Shown here: positions 41,214 through 48,896 of the stretch, piece after piece
Position numbering within the stretch: position 1 is the stretch's first letter
How the letters are laid out: every line of letters starts with the position of its first letter
Source: JAGHKQ01 sp041920565
Lineage (GTDB): Bacteria; Bacillota; Bacilli; Bacillales; Bacillaceae_G
Direction: 5' to 3'
Assembly (NCBI GenBank): GCA_041920565.1
Contig: JBHGXS010000047.1
Location: 87,904-151,903 of the forward strand
Length of the DNA stretch: 64,000 nucleotides
The notes under the pieces: generated by a model
What the model was told of the DNA's origin: nothing
The model's input: the letters and a program-made list of their open reading frames with translations, nothing else
Databases searched by the model: none
Position numbers and translations under genes: made by a program

Positions 41214-42047
41214 ATGTATGATATTCAATCCACAACAACGCTCAGCAACGGTGTCAAGATGCCGTGGCTCGGTCTTGGGGTGTATAAAGCGCAAGAAGGA
41301 GAAGAAGTAAAACGTGCTGTTCGTGCAGCGTTGGAAATTGGTTACAGAGCAATCGATACTGCTGCGATCTATGGAAACGAGGAAGGCGTGGGAGAAGCTA
41401 TACGCGAAACAGGCATTCCTCGCGAAGAATTATTTATTACAACGAAAGTATGGAATGACGATCAAGGCTACGAATCCACATTAGCTGCATTTGAAACGAG
41501 CTTGCGCAAGCTGCAAATGGAGTACGTTGATTTATATTTAGTGCATTGGCCGGTACGAGGCAAGTTTGAAGAAACGTATCGTGCGCTTGAAACATTGTAT
41601 GAAGATGGCCGTGTTCGCGCGATAGGAGTGTCAAATTTTCATATTCACCATTTGGAAGCGCTGCTGAATGGCTGTAAAATCATGCCGATGGTAAACCAAG
41701 TCGAGCTCCATCCGATGCTTTCGCAAGTGGAACTTAGAAACTTCTGCAGGGAAAAGGGCATTCAAATGGAAGCTTGGAGTCCGCTAATGAAAGGAGGAGA
41801 GGTGTTTCAACATCCGATTATTCAAGAGCTGTCACAGAAATATGGGAAAACGCCAGCGCAAATTATTTTACGCTGGGATATTCAAAGCGGGATTGTTACC
41901 ATTCCGAAGTCAGTGACTCCAGCTCGCATAAAGGAAAACAGCGATATTTTTGACTTTACCATTTCTCATGAGGATATGAAAAAAATCGACTCGCTAAATG
42001 AAAATAAAAGGGTAGGAACAAATCCGGAGAAATATGATACGTTGTAA
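41214..42047 (+). CDS. Aldo/keto reductase (YvgN/YtbE-type)
   Basis: A 277-aa NADPH-dependent reductase of aldehydes such as methylglyoxal. The catalytic tetrad is complete: Asp in YRAIDTAAIYGNE with Tyr (near 50), Lys in FITTKVWND (near 78) and His in LYLVHWPV (near 107). The cofactor segment ITIPKSVTPARIKEN is near 236. ATG 41214 has AGAGGTGATATAA upstream. Single gene. The substrate is inferred from family breadth. Confidence 0.92.
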   Translation: MYDIQSTTTLSNGVKMPWLGLGVYKAQEGEEVKRAVRAALEIGYRAIDTAAIYGNEEGVGEAIRETGIPREELFITTKVWNDDQGYESTLAAFETSLRKLQMEYVDLYLVHWPVRGKFEETYRALETLYEDGRVRAIGVSNFHIHHLEALLNGCKIMPMVNQVELHPMLSQVELRNFCREKGIQMEAWSPLMKGGEVFQHPIIQELSQKYGKTPAQIILRWDIQSGIVTIPKSVTPARIKENSDIFDFTISHEDMKKIDSLNENKRVGTNPEKYDTL

Positions 42048-42147
42048 ACAAAAAGATCGCATTTGAATTTAACAGCTTCACTTGTGGGATACAAAAAGTA
42101 AAAAAACTTACCCCAATACACTAAGTGCACCAAAAACAGTATGAATT

Positions 42148-42195
42148 GAGGCTGACTCAAAAGGTCACGTTACCGTAACCTTTTGAGTCAGCCTC
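42148..42195. terminator. Long bidirectional terminator hairpin
   Basis: An 18-bp perfect stem (GAGGCTGACTCAAAAGGT with its complement) around CACGTTACCGTA, between convergent aldo/keto reductase genes. Such long stems also occur in mobile repeats, but only one copy was noticed. Confidence 0.75.
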
Positions 42196-43101
42196 TTAAC
42201 GGTGTTGTTCGTATATGTCTTGCTTTGTAACATCTTGAATAAAATGATATTCCTCTTCCGTAAGCGGAGCCGTCTCGGCAGCCTTTGCATTTTGCAACAA
42301 TTGTTCAAGAGAGCTTGCGCCCGGAATTACCGCAGCTACAACAGGATTGTGCAAGCAATATTGGATCGCCGTTTCTTGTAAAGGCTGATTGGATTGCAGC
42401 AAGTCAAGCGTTCGCTTCAGTTCTTCGTAAGAGTAAGAGAGATACCCTTTCTCCGCTGCTTTGGCCAGTTTTTTCTCGTTATCATCCGCTAATAATCCCT
42501 TTGCTAGCGGTCCGCGGGCGATGACGCTTATGTGATGCTCTTGCAGAAAAGGAAACAGTTCTTCGGGGCGGCGGTTTAAAATGCTGTACTCCATTAAGAC
42601 GCTGACGATATTGGAACGCGTTACATATTCGCGGATGACGTTGGGACGAATGGAGGAAATTCCATAGTGACGTATGATTCCTTCTTGTTGTAATTCATCA
42701 AACGCTTGAATGGTTTCTTCAATATTGTCTTCAATTGTTCCGCCGTGCAGCTGATATAAGTCAATATAATCTGTCTGGAGACGGCGAAGACTTTCTTTTA
42801 CTTCTTCTTTTATGTACTTCTTAGACGGGTCCCAAAACCAGCCGTTTTTCTCTTCCGTCCAGCGATTGCCGACTTTTGTGGCAAGTATAACCTCTTGACG
42901 CTTTCTCTTTAGTGCTTTTCCGACGAATTCCTCATTTAAACCGTAATCATACAAATCGGCAGTATCGAGAAAGTTTATTCCTGCATCTAACGCAGCATGG
43001 ATTATCCGAATTGCTTCTGCTTCGTTTGTTCCAAGCGACATGCAGCCTAAGCCTATTTCACTCACATATAAATCAGAGCGGCCTAATTGGCGTTTTTTCA
43101 T
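42196..43101 (-). CDS. yqkF: Aldo/keto reductase YqkF
   Basis: A 301-aa reductase of the AKR7/AKR11-like group. Tetrad: Asp and Tyr in INFLDTADLYDYGLNEE (near 48-54), Lys in VILATKVGNRW (near 79), and His in DLYQLHGGTIEDN (near 118). The late VAAVIPGASSLEQLLQNAK holds the NADPH phosphate site. ATG 43101 follows AAGGAGGAATATT. Located between yqkE and mciZ/nudF, as for yqkF in B. subtilis. Confidence 0.9.
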   Translation of the reverse strand: MKKRQLGRSDLYVSEIGLGCMSLGTNEAEAIRIIHAALDAGINFLDTADLYDYGLNEEFVGKALKRKRQEVILATKVGNRWTEEKNGWFWDPSKKYIKEEVKESLRRLQTDYIDLYQLHGGTIEDNIEETIQAFDELQQEGIIRHYGISSIRPNVIREYVTRSNIVSVLMEYSILNRRPEELFPFLQEHHISVIARGPLAKGLLADDNEKKLAKAAEKGYLSYSYEELKRTLDLLQSNQPLQETAIQYCLHNPVVAAVIPGASSLEQLLQNAKAAETAPLTEEEYHFIQDVTKQDIYEQHR

Positions 43102-43174
43102 AATATTCCTCCTTAAGAGCAATCAAGTTTTCTTTATTGTAACGCCATGGGGAGGTTTTTCTCAAATGTTTGCT

Positions 43175-43312
43175 CTAGTTGAATTTTTGGCGTTCACCAT
43201 GAATCCATGCTTGTACTGTTGCATATTGCTTGCTGTATTCTTTTAATTTTTGCCGTACTTCCCATGCTTTTCCGACAAGCATAATTCTATCCTTTGCAAT
43301 ATACGCTTTCAT
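43175..43312 (-). CDS. mciZ: MciZ, sporulation inhibitor of FtsZ
   Basis: A 45-aa peptide whose core DRIMLVGKAWEVRQKLKEY matches MciZ of B. subtilis (VVLVGKAWEIRAKLKEYG), followed by a WI motif. MciZ is made in the mother cell under sigma-E and caps FtsZ filaments so that no further Z-ring forms. ATG 43312 follows ATGGAGGGATTGC; the frame extends upstream but without a site. CATACATT, complement of 43341-43348, is a fitting sigma-E -10 element 28 bases before the start. The location between yqkF and nudF is the known one. Confidence 0.85.
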   Translation of the reverse strand: MKAYIAKDRIMLVGKAWEVRQKLKEYSKQYATVQAWIHGERQKFN

Positions 43313-43385
43313 TGCAATCCCTCCATACAGTTTGTGGTAGAATGTATGAAGAGAAGGTTTCAATTAGAACAAGGAGCTGAGAGCT

Positions 43386-43928
43386 TTGAAGAAGTTTGAA
43401 GAAAAAACGATTTCGACGACTCCTATTTTTGATGGGCGCGTCATAAAAATCCAAGTAGATGAAGTGAAGCTTCCTAACGGGAATACAAGCAAGCGTGAAA
43501 TCGTCAAGCATCCGGGTGCTGTAGCTATAGTGGCTGTTACGGAAAATGATAAGCTTATTCTTGTCGAGCAATATCGCAAGGCGATGGAGAAATCCATTAT
43601 AGAAGTGCCGGCAGGAAAATTGGAGCCGGGTGAAGAACCGATAAAAACAGCGCATCGCGAACTGGAGGAAGAAACGGGTTACATAGCAGACAATATGGAG
43701 CTTATCGCTTCGTTTTATACTGCGCCGGGCTTTTGTGATGAAATCGTATATTTATATGAAGCAACGGGATTATCCAAAAAAGAAGATAAAGCAGCTTTGG
43801 ATGAAGATGAGTTTGTGGAATTGATGGAGGTGTCCTTAGAGGAAGCGGTGGAGTTGATGAAAGAACAGCGCATTCACGATGCCAAAACAATGTTTGCCGT
43901 TCAATATTTGCAATTAAAAAAACGATAG
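43386..43928 (+). CDS. nudF: ADP-ribose pyrophosphatase
   Basis: A 180-aa Nudix hydrolase that splits ADP-ribose to AMP and ribose 5-phosphate. The Nudix box reads GKLEPGEEPIKTAHRELEEE-TGY (about residues 77-99) with the REUxEExGU metal-binding glutamates intact. The upstream AIVAVTENDKLILVEQYR and the downstream YTAPGFCDEIVYLYEA are typical of NudF. The start is TTG 43386 with AAGGAGCTGAG before it. Divergent from mciZ. Confidence 0.93.
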   Translation: MKKFEEKTISTTPIFDGRVIKIQVDEVKLPNGNTSKREIVKHPGAVAIVAVTENDKLILVEQYRKAMEKSIIEVPAGKLEPGEEPIKTAHRELEEETGYIADNMELIASFYTAPGFCDEIVYLYEATGLSKKEDKAALDEDEFVELMEVSLEEAVELMKEQRIHDAKTMFAVQYLQLKKR

Positions 43929-43950
43929 ACAAGCCGTCGATCGTTTTTTT
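43916..43950 (+). terminator. Terminator after nudF
   Basis: AAAAACGAT-AGAC and GTC-GATCGTTTTTTT around AAGCC; overlaps the stop codon. Confidence 0.8.
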
Positions 43951-43997
43951 AAGGGTAAGAAAGTATAAAATATTGTATTATACTTTCTTACCCCCTT
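43951..43997. repeat. 47-bp inverted repeat between nudF and GNAT gene
   Basis: GGGTAAGAAAGTATAA and its exact complement TTATACTTTCTTACCC flank a short AT-rich loop, directly behind the nudF terminator. The outer AAG/CTT extend the symmetry. It may be a further terminator or a small palindromic repeat; no second copy was noticed. Confidence 0.6.
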
Positions 43998-44010
43998 AAG
44001 TGCAGCTAAG

Positions 44011-44043
44011 ACTGGCGCCTGCACCTAAAGGTTTGACGCCAGT
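44011..44043 (-). terminator. Hairpin at end of GNAT gene
   Basis: ACTGGCG and CGCCAGT enclose about 19 bases at the stop of the minus-strand gene; the T-run is weak. Confidence 0.5.
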
Positions 44044-44609
44044 CAAGTTTTCTTTACTTTTGCATACACGCATGTATCTCTTAACTCGTTCCCGGAAAGT
44101 GAAATTCTGTCGTTTCGTAAAATGCCTTCTAAGGAAAAGTCAATTCGCTCTGCTGTTTTGCGAGCTGCTTCGTTCGCAGCGTCACAACGAATTTCTACAC
44201 GCTTTGCATCCAATTTTTCAAAGGCGAAATTGGTGGCGCCCGCTAAAGCCTCCGTTATGTATCCCTGACCTTGATGAGCGCTGTGCAGCCAAAAGCTGAG
44301 TTCAAATTTTGGAATGTTCCAATTTGTCGGATGCATTGTTAAAGCTCCGATAAAGAAGCCTTCTTCCCTATGATAAATATGGAAGCCGAGCTCTTCTCTC
44401 AGCAGAAACTTTGCGTGTGCCTCACGAACGTTTGCTTCCGCTTGCTCTTCAGAAGAAACGGAATTGACAAAAGGCACCCAAGGCTCCAAATCCGTAATAG
44501 AGGCACGGACTGCTTCGTAAACTTCCGCACCGTCTCCAGGGAACGGCTTGCGAACGAGCAGGCGCTTCGTTTGAAACATTGTCGGAAAATCGAGTAACAA
44601 TTGATTCAT
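44043..44609 (-). CDS. GNAT acetyltransferase, RimJ/RimL-like
   Basis: A 188-aa N-acetyltransferase of the RimJ/RimL group. Seen: the substrate-side FQTKRLLVRKPFPGDGAEVY near 12, FIGALTMHPTNW near 85, ELSFWLHSAHQGQGYITEAL near 102 with the acetyl-CoA pyrophosphate loop (HQGQGYITEA), and RIDFSLEGILRND near 158. ATG 44609 follows AGGGAGGGATATAGC. It stands alone next to spoIIM. The acceptor could be a ribosomal protein N-terminus or a small molecule; this is undecided. Confidence 0.87.
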   Translation of the reverse strand: MNQLLLDFPTMFQTKRLLVRKPFPGDGAEVYEAVRASITDLEPWVPFVNSVSSEEQAEANVREAHAKFLLREELGFHIYHREEGFFIGALTMHPTNWNIPKFELSFWLHSAHQGQGYITEALAGATNFAFEKLDAKRVEIRCDAANEAARKTAERIDFSLEGILRNDRISLSGNELRDTCVYAKVKKT

Positions 44610-44683
44610 GCTATATCCCTCCCTAATCTCTGCCTCTAGTTTAACAAAGAAAAAATAGCAATTTCAATTTCTAATATAGTCCA

Positions 44684-44712
44684 GTCATAGAATTTCATTC
44701 CTATCATACAAT
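44684..44712 (+). promoter_or_regulatory. Sigma-E promoter of spoIIM
   Basis: GTCATAG at 44684 and CATACAAT at 44705-44712, separated by 14 bp, match the mother-cell sigma-E consensus (ATA-containing -35 and CATACANT -10). It lies 31 bases before the spoIIM start, consistent with known sigma-E control of spoIIM. Confidence 0.85.
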
Positions 44713-44742
44713 CTAGTAAGAGAACTTCGGGAGGAGAAATAG

Positions 44743-45393
44743 ATGCTGAGAAAGCCGACAATGCAAGACCGCATTTCCTATCATATACAAGAACATTCTT
44801 CTGTGTATTTATTTGTTTCTGTTCTGCTGCTTATGGGAGTAATATTTGGTGCTATTACCGTAAATAGCTTGCAAGGAAGCCAAAAACAAGAATTATATAC
44901 CTATTTGAGCCGCTTTTTTGGACAAGTATCGGAAGGGAAATTTGCAGCGCCGAGCGAAATGTTTCAACAAAGCTATTTTTCTCACTTAAAATATGTCGGA
45001 TTTATATGGGTGCTCGGTATTTCCATCATCGGGCTTCCCATTATATTAATTTTGCTGTTTTTAAAAGGGATTGTGGTAGGATTTACAGTTGGTTTTTTAG
45101 TCAATCAATTGGGGTGGCAAGGATTTTTACTATCTTTCGTTTCCATTTTACCGCAAAATTTAATTGTCATTCCGTCTTTTCTTATCATTACGACAGTTTC
45201 CGTCAGCTTTTCTCTTCGCATGATTCGCCATCAGTTCATGCGGCGCAGCCAGGAGCCAATATTGCCGCTTCTTGTCCGTTACACTTGTTTTTTTCTTGTT
45301 GCCGGGCTTCTTTTGGCAGCGGCTTCGTTTTTTGAGGCTTACGCATCTCCGGGATTAATGAAAAGTGTAGTGGACGCTGTTAATAAAAAATAA
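44743..45393 (+). CDS. spoIIM: Stage II sporulation protein M
   Basis: A 216-aa membrane protein of the SpoIID-SpoIIM-SpoIIP engulfment machine, which localises the peptidoglycan hydrolases at the septum. About five hydrophobic segments are seen (25-45, 85-110, 112-135, 140-160, 180-205). Family blocks: LLMGVIFGAITVNSL, LFLKGIVVGFTVGFLVNQLG and LPQNLIVIPSFLIIT. ATG 44743 follows CGGGAGGAGAAATAG. A sigma-E promoter lies directly upstream; fur follows with its own promoter. Confidence 0.94.
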   Translation: MLRKPTMQDRISYHIQEHSSVYLFVSVLLLMGVIFGAITVNSLQGSQKQELYTYLSRFFGQVSEGKFAAPSEMFQQSYFSHLKYVGFIWVLGISIIGLPIILILLFLKGIVVGFTVGFLVNQLGWQGFLLSFVSILPQNLIVIPSFLIITTVSVSFSLRMIRHQFMRRSQEPILPLLVRYTCFFLVAGLLLAAASFFEAYASPGLMKSVVDAVNKK

Positions 45394-45401
45394 TTACAAT
45401 G

Positions 45402-45448
45402 TGATAATAATTATTTACTTTTGACACCTTCCCTTCTTTTGGTATAAT
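45402..45448 (+). promoter_or_regulatory. PerR/Fur-type box and sigma-A promoter of fur
   Basis: TGATAATAATTATTT at 45402-45416 matches the 7-1-7 Fur-superfamily consensus TGATAATNATTATCA at 13 of 15 positions. It sits just before TTGACA (45421-45426) and TATAAT (45443-45448), 16 bp apart. In B. subtilis fur is repressed by PerR, so PerR is the likely binder; autoregulation by Fur is the alternative. Confidence 0.75.
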
Positions 45449-45477
45449 AGTGTAAGAGTGGCGAGGGAGGGTAACAA

Positions 45478-45930
45478 ATGGAAAGCAGAATCGACCGAAT
45501 TAAGAAGCAGCTGCATTCAGCTAGTTATAAATTAACACCACAACGCGAGGCGACAGTTCGAGTGCTTCTGGAAAATGAAGAAGATCATTTAAGCGCGGAA
45601 GATGTATACCTCCTTGTGAAAGAAAAATCGCCAGAGATTGGATTAGCAACTGTCTACCGTACATTGGAATTATTGACGGAATTAAAAATCGTTGACAAAA
45701 TCAATTTTGGTGACGGCGTTTCGCGCTACGACTTGCGACAAGAGGGTGCGGCTCGTTTCCATCACCATTTGGTATGTACGCAATGCGGGTCCGTCGAGGA
45801 AATTCAAGAAGATCTTCTTGGCGAAGTTGAGAAAACAGTGGAAAATAATTGGAATTTCAAAGTGAAAGATCATCGCTTGACATTTTATGGAATTTGCCAT
45901 GTCTGTCAAGAGAAAGAAAATGAACAATAA
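45478..45930 (+). CDS. fur: Ferric uptake regulator Fur
   Basis: A 150-aa iron-responsive repressor. The winged helix is at residues about 15-80 (YKLTPQREATVRVLLENE; the recognition part IGLATVYRTLELL). The metal site includes RFHHHLVCTQCGSVEE (about 92-107) with CxxC, and a second CHVCQEK pair at the C-terminus that completes the structural zinc. These features favour Fur itself over PerR, although Zur cannot be fully excluded by eye; the spoIIM-fur-yqzK-xerD context supports Fur. ATG 45478 follows GAGGGAGGGTAACAA. Confidence 0.92.
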   Translation: MESRIDRIKKQLHSASYKLTPQREATVRVLLENEEDHLSAEDVYLLVKEKSPEIGLATVYRTLELLTELKIVDKINFGDGVSRYDLRQEGAARFHHHLVCTQCGSVEEIQEDLLGEVEKTVENNWNFKVKDHRLTFYGICHVCQEKENEQ

Positions 45931-45961
45931 CCTTTTCCAGTCAGAAGGAAAAGGTTTTTTA
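45929..45961 (+). terminator. Terminator after fur
   Basis: AACCTTTTCC and GGAAAAGGTT around AGTCAGAA, followed by a T-run. Confidence 0.85.
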
Positions 45962-46128
45962 TTTGGATACCAGAACATTTTGTGGGAAAGAATGCTTGCG
46001 TGGATAGGCTGCGCCGCACGGTTTGTGTGCGGGATGTTTTCTGGAGAAAGCTAGGAAATGCTTTTCGATGTATAAAGTTTGTCTTACATGGCATATGTTG
46101 TAATAAGACTACTTTTGGAGGCAGTGAC

Positions 46129-46359
46129 ATGCGAGCAATTAAATTTACATTCGATATTATAAAAGTGTTTTTGCTGTTTACGGGTTGTACGATTTTGTTT
46201 TATTTCGCTATACTATGGGTAAATGAGGAATATCAAAACTATCATCGCTATGATGCACCGAAAGAAGACTCGGCTGTCAAGGTGTCGACGGAAGAACAAG
46301 GGATGACAGTCGATAATTGGATGCAGCGAATGATTTTTTTCTATGAAAACGGGGAGTAG
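46129..46359 (+). CDS. yqzK: YqzK-like DUF4227 protein
   Basis: A 76-aa protein with one membrane helix (VFLLFTGCTILFYFAILWV) and an acidic outer tail. It resembles YqzK (DUF4227), which lies between fur and xerD in Bacillus. The frame is open upstream to 45982, but TTTTGGAGGCAGTGAC sits right before ATG 46129. Its end overlaps the longest xerD frame and is 7 bases from the preferred xerD start, so the two are co-transcribed. The function is unknown. Confidence 0.82.
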   Translation: MRAIKFTFDIIKVFLLFTGCTILFYFAILWVNEEYQNYHRYDAPKEDSAVKVSTEEQGMTVDNWMQRMIFFYENGE

Positions 46360-46366
46360 AGAGCTA

Positions 46367-47257
46367 TTGGAGGACCAAGTTAAAGATTTTATTCACTATA
46401 TGATTGTGGAGAAAGGGCTGGCTCAAAATACGGTTGTTTCGTATGAACGCGATTTAAAAGGCTATTTAAAATATATACAGAAGGTCGAGCAGCTTTCGTC
46501 TTTGCATGATGTAACGCGATTACATATCATCAATTTTCTTCATCATTTAAAGGATACCGGGAAATCATCGAAAACAATTGCAAGACATATCGCGTCCATC
46601 CGTTCGTTTCATCAGTTTTTGCTGCGGGAGCGCGTGGTTGAGCATGATCCGTCTGTGCATATTGAAACACCGCAAGCAGAACGGAAGCTGCCGAAGGTGC
46701 TGTCCATTGAGGAGGTAGAAGCACTTTTACAAACCCCTCAGGAAAATACGCCGTTCGGGCTGCGGGATAAAGCCATGCTTGAGCTTTTGTATGCGACGGG
46801 TCTTCGCGTCTCGGAACTTATTAACTTGGATTTATCAGATGTCCATTTAACGATGGGGTTTGTGCGCTGCCTCGGAAAAGGAAATAAGGAACGCATTATC
46901 CCGCTTGGAAGATTGGCTACGGAAGCAGTGGAGAAATACATTCAATTCGGGCGCAAAGAATTGATGGGGAAGAAGCCGTCAAATGCACTGTTTTTGAACC
47001 ATCACGGCCAACGGTTATCGCGCCAGGGATTTTGGAAAATTTTAAAGCGTTTGGCAAGTGAAGCAAACATCCAAAAAGAGCTGACGCCGCATACATTGCG
47101 TCATTCCTTTGCAACACATTTGTTAGAAAACGGGGCAGACCTTCGTGCCGTACAAGAAATGCTGGGCCATGCAGATATTTCAACGACTCAAATTTATACG
47201 CACGTTTCAAAAGCGAGATTAAAAGATGTATACAAGCAGTTCCACCCGAGAGCTTAG
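46367..47257 (+). CDS. xerD: Site-specific tyrosine recombinase XerD
   Basis: Resolves chromosome dimers at dif together with CodV/XerC. It is 296 aa from the TTG at 46367 (MEDQVKDFIHYMIVEKGLAQ), exactly the usual XerD length; the in-frame ATG at 46343 lies within yqzK and has no site. Catalytic residues: Arg in ATGLRVSELINL (about 148), Lys in CLGKGNKER, HxxR in TPHTLRHSFATHLL (about 244), His in MLGHADIS and Tyr in TTQIYTHVS (about 279). RipX/XerD rather than XerC is assigned by position beside yqzK and drm. Confidence 0.95.
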   Translation: MEDQVKDFIHYMIVEKGLAQNTVVSYERDLKGYLKYIQKVEQLSSLHDVTRLHIINFLHHLKDTGKSSKTIARHIASIRSFHQFLLRERVVEHDPSVHIETPQAERKLPKVLSIEEVEALLQTPQENTPFGLRDKAMLELLYATGLRVSELINLDLSDVHLTMGFVRCLGKGNKERIIPLGRLATEAVEKYIQFGRKELMGKKPSNALFLNHHGQRLSRQGFWKILKRLASEANIQKELTPHTLRHSFATHLLENGADLRAVQEMLGHADISTTQIYTHVSKARLKDVYKQFHPRA

Positions 47258-47277
47258 AGAAATCTAGGCTCTTTTTG
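47249..47277 (+). terminator. Terminator after xerD
   Basis: AGAGC-TTAGA and TCTA-GGCTCT with one mismatch around GAAA, then TTTTTG; overlaps the stop codon. Confidence 0.7.
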
Positions 47278-47413
47278 TTTTGAAAAAGACAAAACAGGCG
47301 ATACTGTTCTTCACAGAAACTTCACAAACTCTTCTCATATAATTTGCAATTGAACTCATAGACAATGGAGTCTATGTTTACCTATACTTAATATAGTGAA
47401 GGAGGAAGTTATT

Positions 47414-48145
47414 ATGAAAAAATTTTTAATGGCTCTATTTATGATGCTGTTCGTATTTGCGGGCTGCAGCCAACAGCATAACCATAATGACGCAAATTCT
47501 AATAAAAATGAGCTTCCGGAAGAAGTGAAAGTAGAAGTAAAAACAAATCCGACAGAATTAAAACCGCATGAAGCAACAGAATTACAAGCAATCGTAACGC
47601 AAGGGAAAGAACAAGTAAAAGATGCGGATGAAGTAAAATTTGAGGTTTGGAAGCAAGGTGAAGAGGGTCATCAAATGCTCAAAGCAAAGCATAAAGGAAA
47701 AGGTGTGTACACAGCTGAAACAACATTCCCGGATGACGGCATTTATTATGTAGTAGCTCATACAACTGCCCGCGATATGCATGTGATGCCGAAGGTGGAA
47801 GTAAAGGTTGGAAACGCTGAAGCAGCAGCTCATAACCATGATGAGCATCATGTGCATGGAGATACATCCATCCACTTCATAGCTGAGAACGTGCAAGCAA
47901 ACAAAGAAACAGAATTAATGGCTCATATCCAGCATGATAATGCCGCATTAACAGGTGCGGATGTACAATTTGAAATTTGGAACGACGCTTCTAAAAAGCA
48001 TGAATACGTACCGGCAAAAGAAAAGGGCAACGGCGAGTATACAGCCATGACAACATTTAAAGCTGCCGGAACGTATAACGTAAAAGTGCATGTGATGAAA
48101 GGCGACCTGCATGATCATAAAGAAGAAACGGTGCAAGTAAAGTAA
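47414..48145 (+). CDS. Lipoprotein with two YtkA-like domains
   Basis: A 243-aa lipoprotein: signal peptide with lipobox VFAGCSQQ (Cys near residue 19), then a His/Asn-rich stretch (HNHNDANSNKN). Two Ig-like YtkA domains follow, each with a V/I-x-F-E-[VI]-W motif (KFEVWKQGEEG near 80 and QFEIWNDASKK near 180) and a GxGxYTAxTTF turn. A second His-rich patch (NHDEHHVHGD) joins them. His clusters suggest metal contact, perhaps copper, but this is inference. ATG 47414 follows GAAGGAGGAAGTT. A duplicated YtkA unit is visible in the sequence itself. Confidence 0.82.
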   Translation: MKKFLMALFMMLFVFAGCSQQHNHNDANSNKNELPEEVKVEVKTNPTELKPHEATELQAIVTQGKEQVKDADEVKFEVWKQGEEGHQMLKAKHKGKGVYTAETTFPDDGIYYVVAHTTARDMHVMPKVEVKVGNAEAAAHNHDEHHVHGDTSIHFIAENVQANKETELMAHIQHDNAALTGADVQFEIWNDASKKHEYVPAKEKGNGEYTAMTTFKAAGTYNVKVHVMKGDLHDHKEETVQVK

Positions 48146-48171
48146 CCTTCACATTTAGTGAAGGTTTTTTC
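48145..48171 (+). terminator. Terminator after YtkA lipoprotein
   Basis: AACCTTCAC and GTGAAGGTT around ATTTA with T-run. Confidence 0.85.
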
Positions 48172-48221
48172 TATTGTTCGGAGAATATTGTAAAGGATAT
48201 ATAAGACAAAAGGAGAACTGA

Positions 48222-48872
48222 ATGAAGCGAACGATAATCATTGCCGGCATACTTATGATAAGTCTGCTGACTGTTCTTTTTTTCTTTGGCTACAATAAAC
48301 TGAAAACACACAAAGATGAAAAGATTGTTGTTCTGGACCCGGGCCATGGCGGGAAATATCCGGGCTATTCCAGCAAAACTTTAATAGAAAAAGATGTCGT
48401 GCTGCAAGTTGCATTATATACGAAGGAAGAGCTGGAGAAAAAAGGGTATAAAGTGTATTTAACGAGAAACGGAGATACAGAGTGCAGCAAAAAAGGGTAT
48501 GAGGAAGATTTAAGCTGCCGCCCGAAGCTTGCAAGAAAAGCAGGGGCGGACTTGTTTATCAGTATTCATGCGAATGCATTTATACGGAATCCAAGAGTGC
48601 GAGGAATTGAAGCATTTTATTTTACTCCGTTTCGAGATAAAGAAGCGGCAACCATGATTTCTCGATCTTTAGCGAAAGAGACAAGGTTGCCGCTTCGGTT
48701 TACAAAATTTGCAAACTATAGGGTGCTCAGAGAATCCATTGTACCGAGCACCCTAATTGAAATCGGATATTTAACGAACGAAGAAGACAGGAACTTGCTG
48801 CAGACGGACGAATTTAAAAGAAAAACGGCCATAGGCATTGCAAAGGGAATTGAAACGTTTATAAATGAATAA
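48222..48872 (+). CDS. N-acetylmuramoyl-L-alanine amidase (CwlD-like)
   Basis: A 216-aa Amidase_3 zinc hydrolase that cleaves the bond between muramic acid and the stem peptide. It has an N-terminal signal anchor (IIAGILMISLLTVLFFFGY). Zinc ligands and catalytic residues: His in VVLDPGHGGKYPG (near 41), Glu in the early-sheet LIEKDVVLQV, His in LFISIHANAF (near 111), and the final Glu in STLIEIGYLTNEEDR (near 178). It lacks added cell-wall-binding repeats and resembles CwlD in size, which removes peptides for cortex muramic lactam. CwlD identity is possible but not certain. Confidence 0.87.
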   Translation: MKRTIIIAGILMISLLTVLFFFGYNKLKTHKDEKIVVLDPGHGGKYPGYSSKTLIEKDVVLQVALYTKEELEKKGYKVYLTRNGDTECSKKGYEEDLSCRPKLARKAGADLFISIHANAFIRNPRVRGIEAFYFTPFRDKEAATMISRSLAKETRLPLRFTKFANYRVLRESIVPSTLIEIGYLTNEEDRNLLQTDEFKRKTAIGIAKGIETFINE

Positions 48873-48896
48873 ACAGCCGTTACTTCCGGCTGTTTA
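48871..48896. terminator. Bidirectional terminator
   Basis: AAACAGCCG and CGGCTGTTT around TTACTTC, between convergent genes. Confidence 0.82.

Noticed and set aside
42148..42195. Long perfect hairpin as an end of a mobile element
   Set aside because: It lies exactly between two convergent genes, where a bidirectional terminator is expected, and no second copy was seen.
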